From the NCBI GenBank assembly GCA_026770585.1, contig MU646384.1:67628-78672 (forward strand): DNA of 11,045 bases. The letters are read 5' to 3'. A program made the position numbers and the translations under genes. Positions 5,401 through 10,922 of this stretch are shown piece after piece. Numbering within the stretch: position 1 is the first letter of the stretch; each line of letters starts with the position of its first letter. The notes under the pieces are model-generated. The model was not told the DNA's origin. It ran no database searches and saw only the letters and a program-made list of their open reading frames with translations. Source of the DNA: Baffinella frigidus. Taxonomy: Eukaryota; Cryptophyceae; Cryptomonadales; Baffinellaceae.

Positions 5401-5472
5401 GTGGAGAGCTGCTTCAGGGTGCGTCCCGGGCCGTACCTCCCTGGGAAGTATCCTGAAAAAGGGACGAGCTAG
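5401..5472 (+). CDS. exon VESCFRVRPGPYLPGKYP, copy 1
   Basis: After TTTCTACCTTGGCAG (acceptor ending 5400) the frame reads VESCFRVRPGPYLPGKYP and continues EKGTS to TAG 5470-5472. Its first 53 bases recur at 5588-5640 with two differences, GTG/GTT and CCT/CCA, both synonymous. 14 of 17 codons end in G or C. This is the best evidence in the window for selection on a protein. The PGPY...PG pattern faintly recalls sperm-tail PG-rich (SHIPPO) repeats of ciliary proteins, but the match is too short to assign. The homology ends sharply at GGGAAGTATCC, where GTATCC could be a weak donor. Confidence 0.5.
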   Translation: MESCFRVRPGPYLPGKYPEKGTS

Positions 5473-5587
5473 AGGGGAGTTGATCCGCTTCAGGCGCCAA
5501 AAAAGTGAACAGAGCTCGACGCTTCCGAAATTAGCATGGTGGCCATTTTGGCCAGAGAGACACTGACAAAATATCTACGTGTGGCAG

Positions 5588-5947
5588 GTTGAGAGCTGCT
5601 TCAGGGTGCGTCCCGGGCCGTACCTCCCAGGGAAGTATCCGCGTGCCGGAGGCTGGCTGGTGCGCGTTCCACCCCGCCCTCCAAATCCAGTATTTGAATC
5701 GTGTCCCGCCCTCCCACTCAAGGATTTTAATCGACGGACCAACCCCCGTTTTGCACTAGGCTTACCGGAATACGGCGCCCGCCCACTCGAGGGGTTTTAT
5801 TGTTTCCCGCCCTCCCACTTAGGGGTTTTGTTTGTTTTGCCAACCCCTGTGTTGTACGAGGCGTCGCCGGGAATCGGTGCCCTTCTGCAACCAGGCTGCA
5901 ACAAGGCGCTGGCTAGAAGGGATACATGTGGGCAGATTCCGCAGTAG
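5588..5947 (+). CDS. exon VESCFRVRPGPYLPGKYP, copy 2, with longer open tail
   Basis: Follows CTACGTGTGGCAG (acceptor ending 5587). It starts VESCFRVRPGPYLPGKYP exactly as copy 1, then diverges (RAGGWLVRVPPRPPNP) and stays open for 119 codons to TAG 5945-5947. The tail is proline-rich with phrases such as FALGLPEYGARPLEGFY. Much of it is formed by the 101-bp tandem repeat (5704 and 5805), and its codon use is less GC-biased, so only the first 18 codons are well supported. It may be an alternative exon or a duplicated pseudo-exon. Its last bases overlap the left arm of the fold-back element at 5909. Confidence 0.4.
   Translation, partial: VESCFRVRPGPYLPGKYPRAGGWLVRVPPRPPNPVFESCPALPLKDFNRRTNPRFALGLPEYGARPLEGFYCFPPSHLGVLFVLPTPVLYEASPGIGALLQPGCNKALARRDTCGQIPQ
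5704..5905 (+). repeat. 101-bp imperfect tandem repeat, two units
   Basis: Both units start TCCCGCCCTCCCACT and share GGTTTT-like and CCAACCCC blocks (CCAACCCCCGTTTTGCAC and CCAACCCCTGTGTTGTAC). A partial third unit, CGCCCTCCAAATCC, may lie at about 5673. The period is not a multiple of three. Confidence 0.7.
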
Positions 5948-6079
5948 TTTTACACACGTCACATCCTTTTACACACGTCACATCCTTTAAGCATGTCTCC
6001 CTTCTAGAAGCATGTTTTACACACGTTAAGCATGTTTTACACACGTCACATCCTTTAACAATGTCTCCCGTCTAGCCAG
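5909..6079. mobile_element. fold-back, MITE-like element with 19-bp inverted ends
   Basis: CTGGCTAGAAGGGATACAT (5909-5927) and ATGTCTCCCGTCTAGCCAG (6061-6079) are inverted with 17 of 19 positions matching. The interior holds repeats of TTTTACACACGTCACATCC at 5948, 5967 and 6035 plus a truncated copy at 6015, and a second CATGTCTCCCTTCTAG at 5992 that can also pair with the left end. There is no coding sequence and no clear target-site duplication, so it could be a non-autonomous transposon or a local rearrangement. Confidence 0.5.
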
Positions 6080-6144
6080 TCACTCCGGCTATGCCTTCAT
6101 GGGGTTGATCCTCAGAGCCCTCCCGGCACGCGGCTTTTGCAAAC

Positions 6145-6400
6145 GATGAAGTGACCACATCAGTAGTGGCTTTTACAACTTGCCGCCAACAAACCCGTTG
6201 TGTAGTCCGGACCCCGGCAGCGGCAGCGTGTGTAGGTTCTTTCTACTGATGTGGTCGTTGCATGAGATGAAGTGGATACTCTCGACAACTTGCTGCCGTC
6301 CAACGTGGTGTCTGTTCCGGACACCGACCGCGTCTGTCGTTTTTGGAGATTAACGTTGTGCATTCCGACGATGCTGCCGGTGTTCGTGTGTCGCTTCTAG
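6145..6400 (+). pseudogene. tandem exon-like repeats (NLLPS family), units a and b
   Basis: GATGAAGTG starts two units at 6145 and 6266 (121 bp). Unit b is open from 6266 to TAG 6398-6400, reading DEVDTLDNLLPSNVVSVPDT then DRVCRFW; 17 of the first 25 codons end in G or C. Unit a read from 6174 gives YNLPPTNPLCSPDPGSGSVC then RF, aligning to b residue by residue with one in-frame two-codon difference. A third related copy is at 6797 and a fourth, partial one at 6550. The conservation is at protein level but the copies are in different frames along the DNA, so the region is probably a decayed exon array. Also present is a 14-bp perfect inverted pair, GACCACATCAGTAG at 6153 and its complement at 6243. 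Family unknown. Confidence 0.45.
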
Positions 6401-6417
6401 ATCTAGCGCTCGTCAGT

Positions 6418-6535
6418 CTTCTTCTTCTTCTTCTTCTTCTTCTTCTGTATTGCTCTCGATACAGGTCCTAGATAGCCCCTTAAGTCTTGAGTTGAGTGAT
6501 AAAATAGTCTATGAGCCTTAAGGAACGAGCCCGTC
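6418..6535. repeat. (CTT)n tract plus dispersed repeat family B, copy 2
   Basis: Pure CTT repeats (6418-6446) followed by 89 bases (6447-6535) matching 5045-5133 in direct orientation with about 19 differences. It is inserted between units b and d of the NLLPS family. Confidence 0.85.
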
Positions 6536-6549
6536 ACTATCCGGATTTG

Positions 6550-6633
6550 AAGTTCTGGATCCTGCCGGCCATCGACAACGTTCTGGACACAGAAAACTTT
6601 CTTCGGCGTTCCCGGCGCGCAGGGATATACTGA
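6550..6633 (+). pseudogene. exon-like fragment FWILPAIDNVLDTENFLRR
   Basis: The frame reads KFWILPAIDNVLDTENFLRR, then SRRAGIY to TGA 6631-6633; 17 of 24 codons end in G or C. IDNVLDTENFLRR aligns with TGNILHTDNFLRC in the frame at 6797, so this is a diverged copy of the same coding segment. Bases ACTTTCTTCGG then GTTCC are shared with 6859-6875. It ends where the inverted hairpin copy begins. Possibly a broken exon; family unknown. Confidence 0.4.
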
Positions 6634-6650
6634 CTGTCAGTACATCCTGA

Positions 6651-6764
6651 CAAACGGGAACACCCACAACCAACGTGGCCACCATGCATTCTCTACCGTG
6701 GAGGCTAGGCGTTAAATATCACGTGACAACCGATCAATTTGAAAATTGTGGGTGTTCCCGTTTG
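6651..6764. repeat. 18-bp perfect inverted repeat enclosing repeat C, copy 2
   Basis: CAAACGGGAACACCCACA (6651-6668) and TGTGGGTGTTCCCGTTTG (6747-6764) are perfect inverted arms. The 78-nt interior is the inverted copy of repeat C (6671-6746, 97% identical to 5180-5255). The right arm continues into TTGCAGGGGGGGCACAT, which matches TTCGCAGGGGGGGCACAT at 6880-6897, so the right arm looks native and the left arm looks like its inverted copy. This could be a hairpin element or the product of template switching. Confidence 0.85.
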
Positions 6765-6796
6765 CAGGGGGGGCACATCGTGTACGTGGATCAGTG

Positions 6797-7177
6797 AACT
6801 TGCTGCCGTCCGACCCGTTGTCTTTTCCGGACACCGGCAACATTCTGCACACTGACAACTTTCTTCGGTGTTCCTGTTCGCAGGGGGGGCACATAGTGTA
6901 CGCGGATCGGCGCTCGGAGCTAGCAATCTCGCGCTGCTCTTTCGGCACCCTCCCGCACAGGCACCCCCCTTGCCCTCCAACACCGAGCATTTTGATCGTG
7001 TGTCACATCCCCGATATGCCCGGGGAGTGTCCTTCAGTGCAGTTCAAAGCTTGGTTCAGTTGCACATCCTGTCATCCGAGGAGGAGGCACGACCGCAGCA
7101 CCCTCTTGCACATGTACGTGGAACAGCCCCGCCGGCAGGCTCGTGAACGGACGCCGAAGCCAGACGGTCGGTCGTGA
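6797..7177 (+). CDS. hypothetical frame, NLLPS unit c and GGHIVYADRRSELAI
   Basis: A frame open from 6746 to TGA 7175-7177. It contains the third NLLPS unit (NLLPSDPLSFPDTGNILHTD then NFLRC), then CSQGGHIVYADRRSELAISR. The point before GGGGGG (CTGTTCGCAG ending 6883) is a good acceptor; from there 24 of 32 codons end in G or C. A decayed copy of the GGHIVY segment precedes it at 6768 (GGHIVYVDQ then stop, in another frame). Downstream the frame turns Cys/His/Pro-rich and overlaps the repeat array starting near 7028, where another frame (QLHILSSEEEARPQHPL) looks more coding. It is probably one or two exons followed by intron or decayed DNA; family unknown. Confidence 0.35.
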   Translation, partial: NLLPSDPLSFPDTGNILHTDNFLRCSCSQGGHIVYADRRSELAISRCSFGTLPHRHPPCPPTPSILIVCHIPDMPGECPSVQFKAWFSCTSCHPRRRHDRSTLLHMYVEQPRRQARERTPKPDGRS

Positions 7178-7665
7178 CTGCCTTGCGTGTTCCGCACATG
7201 TTACCCCCTCGCCCTCTGGTACGAAACATGTTGATTGTTGATCTAAACCCTGATCTGCCCGGGGGGGGGTCCTTATGTGCAGTACAAAGTAGTAAGTTTG
7301 GTTCAGTTGCACATGCTGGGAATCATGTGGTGTTGTGAGGACCTAGCCTAGCTGGCCTAGGTCCTCAACTGTGAGGACCTAGCCTGGCTGGCCTAGGTTC
7401 TGACAGGTGTCCTTCTGTGCCGCTTGGTTGAGTTGCACACCCTGCTCATCGTGTGACTGTTGCCCTCCGATGACAAGCATTTTGATCGTTTCTGCCACCT
7501 CCGGTTTGCCGGGGGTGGTCCTGCAGTGCATTATAATCTTGGTTGAGTTGCACACCCTGCCAATCAAGGAGGAGAGAGGCGGCGAAAGAGCTCAGTCCAG
7601 AAGGATCTCAATACAGCAGTTGATTATGTGCAGTGTCAAGCTTGGTTGAGGTGCACACTCTGCTA
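7028..7665 (+). repeat. imperfect tandem array, ~115-125-bp units (LVELHTL)
   Basis: The core TTGGTTGAGTTGCACACCCT occurs, with variants, at 7051, 7298, 7424, 7539 and 7642: spacings of 247 (about two units), 126, 115 and 103. Upstream of the core, most units carry GTCCTT.TGTGC or GTCCTGCAGTGC and, further up, GCCCTC..A...AGCATTTTGATCG. In one frame the cores read LVQLHILSSEEEARPQHPL, LVQLHMLGIM, LVELHTLLIV, LVELHTLPIKEER and LVEVHTLLPH, so an exon end may be the ancestor. Bases 7080-7208 are unique and hold the stop of the preceding frame. Confidence 0.75.
7335..7402. repeat. 36-bp tandem hairpin repeat
   Basis: GTGAGGACCTAGCC starts at 7335 and 7371. Each unit is itself a hairpin: GAGGACCTAG pairs with CTAGGTCCTC around CCTAGCTGGC (7337-7366); in the second unit the right arm has decayed (CTAGGTTCTG). 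It interrupts the LVELHTL array. Confidence 0.9.
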
Positions 7666-7706
7666 CCACACAGCGTCCTTCGAATAGATTTTTGAATAAC
7701 CCGTAA

Positions 7707-7786
7707 GCGACACGACCTAGGACCCTACGGTAGGCAATCCGTAGGGACATGGGGGGGGTTCCTACAGATAAGGTAACGGAAAGGTG
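7707..7786 (+). repeat. dispersed repeat family A, copy 2
   Basis: Direct match to 3381-3459 over 80 positions, with one additional G in the G-run and about 11 substitutions. Flanks are unrelated to those of copy 1. Confidence 0.85.
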
Positions 7787-8020
7787 GCCCGATTTGGACC
7801 AAAAATCCCTTGGTAACCCGCTGTGTGGACCGGTAGAATGTTTGCGGAACCAGCCGGGTTACACACGTTGGAGTAGGACGAACCTGACCCTCTCCCGCGG
7901 TATCGCTTGATAAACGCGTTTACACCGACTGTTCCAGGACGGTCACAACTAACCCGGGCAGGATCTATTCCAGGACCGAACCCGCTGTTTTGTCAAGCAC
8001 GCCTCTCTCCTCAGTTCCTT
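7787..8020. other. spacer, possible intron end
   Basis: No supported gene. The last 20 bases (CACGCCTCTCTCCTCAG ending near 8015) and the following CCTCTCCCCTGCGCAG (ending 8042) look like 3' splice acceptors. Confidence 0.4.
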
Positions 8021-8042
8021 CATGACCCTCTCCCCTGCGCAG

Positions 8043-8112
8043 GACGAAGCTAGCGCTCTACTGCGGGGTCGGCTCAGACTCGTTCGCGAAAGTGACCATG
8101 CAGGACTCGCAG
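8043..8112 (+). CDS. possible short exon, unknown
   Basis: Between a good acceptor (CCCTCTCCCCTGCGCAG ending 8042) and CAG-GTCTCT the frame reads DEASALLRGRLRLVRESDHA then GLAG. It sounds helical and protein-like, but only 10 of 23 codons end in G or C and the donor is poor. If not spliced, the frame continues through the polypyrimidine run (8113-8160) as a proline stretch to TAA 8238-8240. An ATG at 8022 lies in the same frame. Family unknown. Confidence 0.25.
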
Positions 8113-8290
8113 GTCTCTCACCCCCCCCCCCGCCCCCTCCCCTTCCCTCTCTGCCCACCCACATGGCTCTCCTGGTGCTGTTTCCCCTGAGTTTGACTTC
8201 AATGCCATTTCGGAGCATAACAGATTTATGGCGATCGTAAGGCTTCCACCGCCGCCGACAAGGGTTGACATGCTATTTTAGGCATGACAC
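8113..8290. other. pyrimidine-rich spacer
   Basis: A C-run (about 10 C) and CCCCTCCCCTTCCCTCTC, then unique sequence to the start of the next array. No gene recognised. Confidence 0.5.
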
Positions 8291-9341
8291 AAGGCCATGC
8301 CGAGTGTATGTACGCACAGACTCTGCGATTTCCCGAGATCGAATGGGTTTGACTCGCAAATCAGCGGGCTGCACCGGGGGGTGTCTGCCCCCTCCAACTG
8401 CCCCTGCCCTGAGGCCCCCTCCATGTTGTCTGCCCCTGGACAGATCAGCGGGCTGCACCGAGGGGTGTTCGCAGGTGAGAACGCGACCCCCCCCCCCCCT
8501 CATGCCCGTTCCCATGACTCCCCTGTGTCTGCCCAATCTGGTTTTGATTCCAGTGGTTTCGCCAAAATTCCTAAACTCTGAACCCTCAACTCTGCCCGTA
8601 AACCCTGACCCCTACAACTCCTGAACCGGACTCGCAGATCAGCGGGATGCACCGGGGGGTGTCTGCCCCCTCCAACTGCCCCTGCCCTGAACCCCCCTCC
8701 ATGTTTTCTGCCCCTGAGCAGATCAGCGGGATCTTGGAGGTGACACGCGAGAACAGAAAGATGCTCTAAAGAGTCACCTACCCAGAGTCATATATCACCG
8801 ATCATACAACGTATACCAAGATAAAAGGGCGGGCTGCACCGAAGATTGTTTGCGGGTGAGAACACGAGCCCTCCCCCCCTCATGCCCACCCCCATGACTC
8901 CCGTGTTTCTGCCCCCCCTTGGGTTTGACTCCAGTGGTTTTGGTTCGCAGGTCAGCGGGCTCCGCTAAAATTCTTCAACCGTGAACCCTAAACCCTGTCC
9001 CTAAACACTGACCCCTAAAACCCCTGAACCGGACTCGCAGATCAGCGGGCTGCACCGGGGGGAGTCTGCCCCCTCCAACTGCCCCTGCACTGAGGCTCCA
9101 TCCATGATTTCTGCGCCTGGGCTGATCAGCGGGCTACCATGACGAGTGTATGTACGCACAGACTCTGGTGTGTTCCGAGATTAAATGGTTTTGACTCGCA
9201 GTTCAGCGAGCTGCTCCGGGAGGTGTCTGCCCCCTCCAACTTGCCCTGCCCTAAGGCCCCCGCCATGTTTTCGCCCTGAACCCCCCTCCATGTTTTCTGC
9301 CCCTGAGCAGATCAGCGGGCTGCACCGGGGGGTGTTCGCGG
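8291..9341 (+). repeat. tandem exon array with ISGLHRG 28-codon repeat
   Basis: The array is built on CAG followed by ATCAGCGGGCTGCACCGGGG. Starts: 8360, 8444, 8638, 8722, 9041, 9125, 9202 and 9311. In three units the two copies are exactly 84 bp (28 codons) apart and the frame between them is open, reading ISGLHRGVSAPSNCPCPE with small changes, then APSM.SAP.Q, then ISGLHRG again. In the last unit (9202 to 9311) a 25-bp duplication breaks the frame. After the second copy come GTGAGAAC and an intron-like spacer that includes CCCTAAA-like repeats (8571-8625, 8976-9030) and ends CCGGACTCGCAG. A different leader, GTGTATGTACGCACAGACTC, precedes the units at 8303 and 9145. This is a repeatedly duplicated exon-intron block, partly decayed. 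Confidence 0.85.
8731..8828. mobile_element. ~98-bp insertion in one array unit, GCGGG duplicated
   Basis: In the second unit the repeat is interrupted after ATCAGCGGG (8722-8730) and resumes with GCGGGCTGCACC at 8829. GCGGG at 8726-8730 and 8829-8833 is a likely 5-bp target duplication. The insert is more A/T-rich than its host, starts with ATCTTGG (8731-8737) and has the inverted CCAAGAT near its end (8816-8822). It has no coding capacity. The size, short inverted ends and exonic target resemble a MITE or an introner-type element, but no clear GT...AG pair was found that would remove it. Confidence 0.5.
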
Positions 9342-9391
9342 GCGAGAATGCGAGTCTCGCGCTCATGCGATGCTCCCTCTTCCAGAATCAG
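9311..9391 (+). CDS. exon fragment resembling a beta-helix coil
   Basis: After CCCCTGAGCAG the last unit of the array continues where the others decay: ISGLHRGVFAGENASLALMR then CSLFQNQ, 27 codons of which 23 end in G or C. The pattern G-V-F-x-G-x-N-A-S-L-x-L-x-x-C-x-F-x-N resembles one coil of right-handed parallel beta-helix proteins (pectate-lyase-like or POMP-type repeats), in which a stretch of alternating small and hydrophobic residues ends with an Asn. This is my inference from pattern only; one coil is not diagnostic. The frame stays open to TAG 9491-9493 through the CCGTTATGG repeats and TTTAGGG-like DNA. CAG-GTCCGT at 9389-9394 is a weak possible donor. Confidence 0.4.
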
Positions 9392-9470
9392 GTCCGTTAT
9401 GGTTCAATTCAGGTCAATTATTGTTCAATTCAGGACCATAACGGAATCAGGTCCGTTATGGTTCAGGTTC
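9391..9470. repeat. direct and inverted CCGTTATGGT repeats
   Basis: CCGTTATGGT (9394-9403) and ACCATAACGG (9435-9444) form a 10-bp perfect inverted pair; AATCAGGTCCGTTATGGTTCA occurs in direct orientation at about 9387 and 9445. GTTCAATTCAGG is also duplicated (9402, 9423). Confidence 0.85.
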
Positions 9471-9507
9471 AGGGTGTAGGGTGCAGGGTTTAGGGTTCAA
9501 GGTTTAG
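9463..9507 (+). repeat. degenerate telomere-like block, TTTAGGG strand on top
   Basis: GGTTCAGGGTGTAGGGTGCAGG then GTTTAGGGTTCAAGGTTTAG. It leads directly into the third AEAGR copy, as at 1405-1518. Confidence 0.85.
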
Positions 9508-9561
9508 GGATTGGCGGAGGTGGGAAGACACGAGTGGGAGCGCGACTTCAACGACGTTATG
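9508..9561 (+). pseudogene. third copy of the AEAGRHEWER exon end
   Basis: From 9511 the frame reads LAEVGRHEWERDFNDVM, aligned without gaps with the copies at 1174 and 1522. Bases 9480-9556 match 1491-1567 at about 87%, including the telomere-like leader. An in-frame TAG at 9505-9507 again precedes it, so it depends on TTTAG as a splice acceptor or is not translated. Confidence 0.5.
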
Positions 9562-9768
9562 GTTCAGGTGCATTGCCCCATCTTCCAGATTCAGATCCGC
9601 AGCGCCCAAAAGTCAACTTAAGAAGCCACTTTTGAGGTTCGAGCACGGAATCGGTTGTGTGGTAGTTTGGGGTGGGGTGGGGGGTATGATAAGCTGGAGG
9701 GCTCCTAGGCCAAGAGCGGATTCGCGAATGTAAAACCAGGTGTGACTGGTTCTGTTGGGTCTCTGATC
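9562..9768. other. spacer with a partial echo of the array exon
   Basis: CATCTTCCAGATTCAGATCCG (9579-9599) resembles CTCTTCCAGAATCAGGTCCG at 9377-9396, suggesting the end of the beta-helix-like exon was copied here. The rest, including a GGGGTGGGGTGGGGGG run near 9669-9685, shows no gene. Confidence 0.5.
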
Positions 9769-10393
9769 GATCGGTGCGGAAGTTGGTGCTAATTTGACGG
9801 TATGTTGAACCATGGTGGCTCGAAATGGACTACGCAAAACCAGAAACGACTAGGTCTGTTGAGTCGTCGAGCAATCGGTGCGAACATCGGTGCTCATTCC
9901 GGTGCCCTTTTGTTTCACTGTGGTTGAATTGGGTTTATTTCGACGGTGTTGGTGTGTACTACGGTGGCCCCACGGTTCCAAAGACTTCGTCTTCTGTGGA
10001 CTATTGGTGTCAACCCCAGCGCTGCGATCGGTGCGATAATTGGTGCTAATTTGACGGTACGTCGAACTATGGTGGCTCGAAATGGACTACGGTAGCTCTA
10101 GGGCTCCCACGACCTCTTCTCAAGTAGACTTCTCACCTGGACGGTTGTGTGCCCCAGCGCTCCCAGGATCGCGTCTCGTGTGGTGTGTGCAGAGAGAGGC
10201 GTGCGGGCAAAAAGTAAGCTGGGGCACCAACCGGTCCATTTCGACTGTATTGTTTCGGACTACGGTGGCACTGGGGCTCCAAAGGCCTAGTCTTCTGTGG
10301 ACTATTGGAGTCAGCCCTAGCGCTGCTGCGACCGCGTCTCCCTTGGTGTTTGCCTAGAGAGGTGTGCGGGCAAAACGTAAGCTGAGGGACCAA
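9769..10393 (+). repeat. complex tandem array, 257-bp and ~161-bp periods
   Basis: GATCGGTGCG...GGACTAC spans 9769-9833 and 10026-10090, 65 ungapped bases with 6 differences. A second component, ACTACGG.GGC then TCTTCTGTGGACTATTGG then CAGCGCTG, occurs at about 9957 and 10259 and in decayed form at 10088. A third, AGAGAGGCGTGCGGGCAAAA then GTAAGCTG..G.ACCAAC, occurs at about 10193 and 10354. GTAAGC after AAAA in the third component could be a donor. Frames here (such as 9825-10049, Cys/Asp-rich) are not convincing genes. Confidence 0.8.
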
Positions 10394-10560
10394 CTGCAGG
10401 TGTCTGTGGCGATCAACGGCTCGGCGTCAATCACCGTCAATTCCAGGTGACGCTCTCACTCGGAGGTCGCTGCGGGAGAGAGAAAGGAAACGATGAGACC
10501 TGCTAGCGACCATACGTCTGCTCCGCTACGCCTTGTCCTCACTCATTCCGCCCAAAAGAA
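10394..10560. other. spacer, nothing recognised
   Basis: No supported gene or repeat; a short CAACGGCTCGGCGTCAATC-like stretch only. Confidence 0.4.
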
Positions 10561-10564
10561 TATC

Positions 10565-10626
10565 TGATTTGCAAGAGATCAGAGCCAAACATATATATAT
10601 TGATTTGCAAGAGACCAGAGCCAAAC
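10565..10626 (+). repeat. 36-bp direct repeat, two units
   Basis: TGATTTGCAAGAGA.CAGAGCCAAAC at 10565-10590 and 10601-10626 with a single difference, separated by an ATATATATAT run. The period is 12 codons, and a frame open from 10533 to 10766 (no ATG) reads ISDLQEIRAKHI and then DLQETRAKLQ. It may be a helical repeat, but there is no other coding support. Confidence 0.85.
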
Positions 10627-10756
10627 TCCAGGTGGTCCGCGTCAGACTGTCCCCCGTACGATTGTTGGCTGGCCCGGACAGGGTTTGTAGATCAGGTATC
10701 TCTGGATTGTTTCAGTGGGGAATTCTGGAGAACCAAGTGGAGAACGCTGACGCACG

Positions 10757-10922
10757 AGGGAGGTAGAGGGAGAGATGGAGCGAGAGACAGACAGACAGAC
10801 AGACAGAGGGGGGGGAGAGAGAGAGACAGAAAGAGAGAGCGAGAGAGAGAGAGAGAGCGAGTGAGGGCAGCAGCGAAGGGGAGAGAGAGGGAGGGAGAGA
10901 GAGAGGGAGAGAGAGAGAGAGA
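10757..10922 (+). repeat. (GA)n-rich microsatellite with (CAGA)n core
   Basis: Purine-rich imperfect GA repeats including a CAGA tetramer run at about 10787-10807 and a G-run. Long frames on both strands across it are artefacts. A smaller GA run recurs at 11025-11040 at the right edge. Confidence 0.95.

Noticed and set aside
9391-9445. GGTTCAATTC as a tRNA B box
   Set aside because: No cloverleaf can be folded around it and no A box lies at the right distance; it belongs to the local CCGTTATGG repeats.
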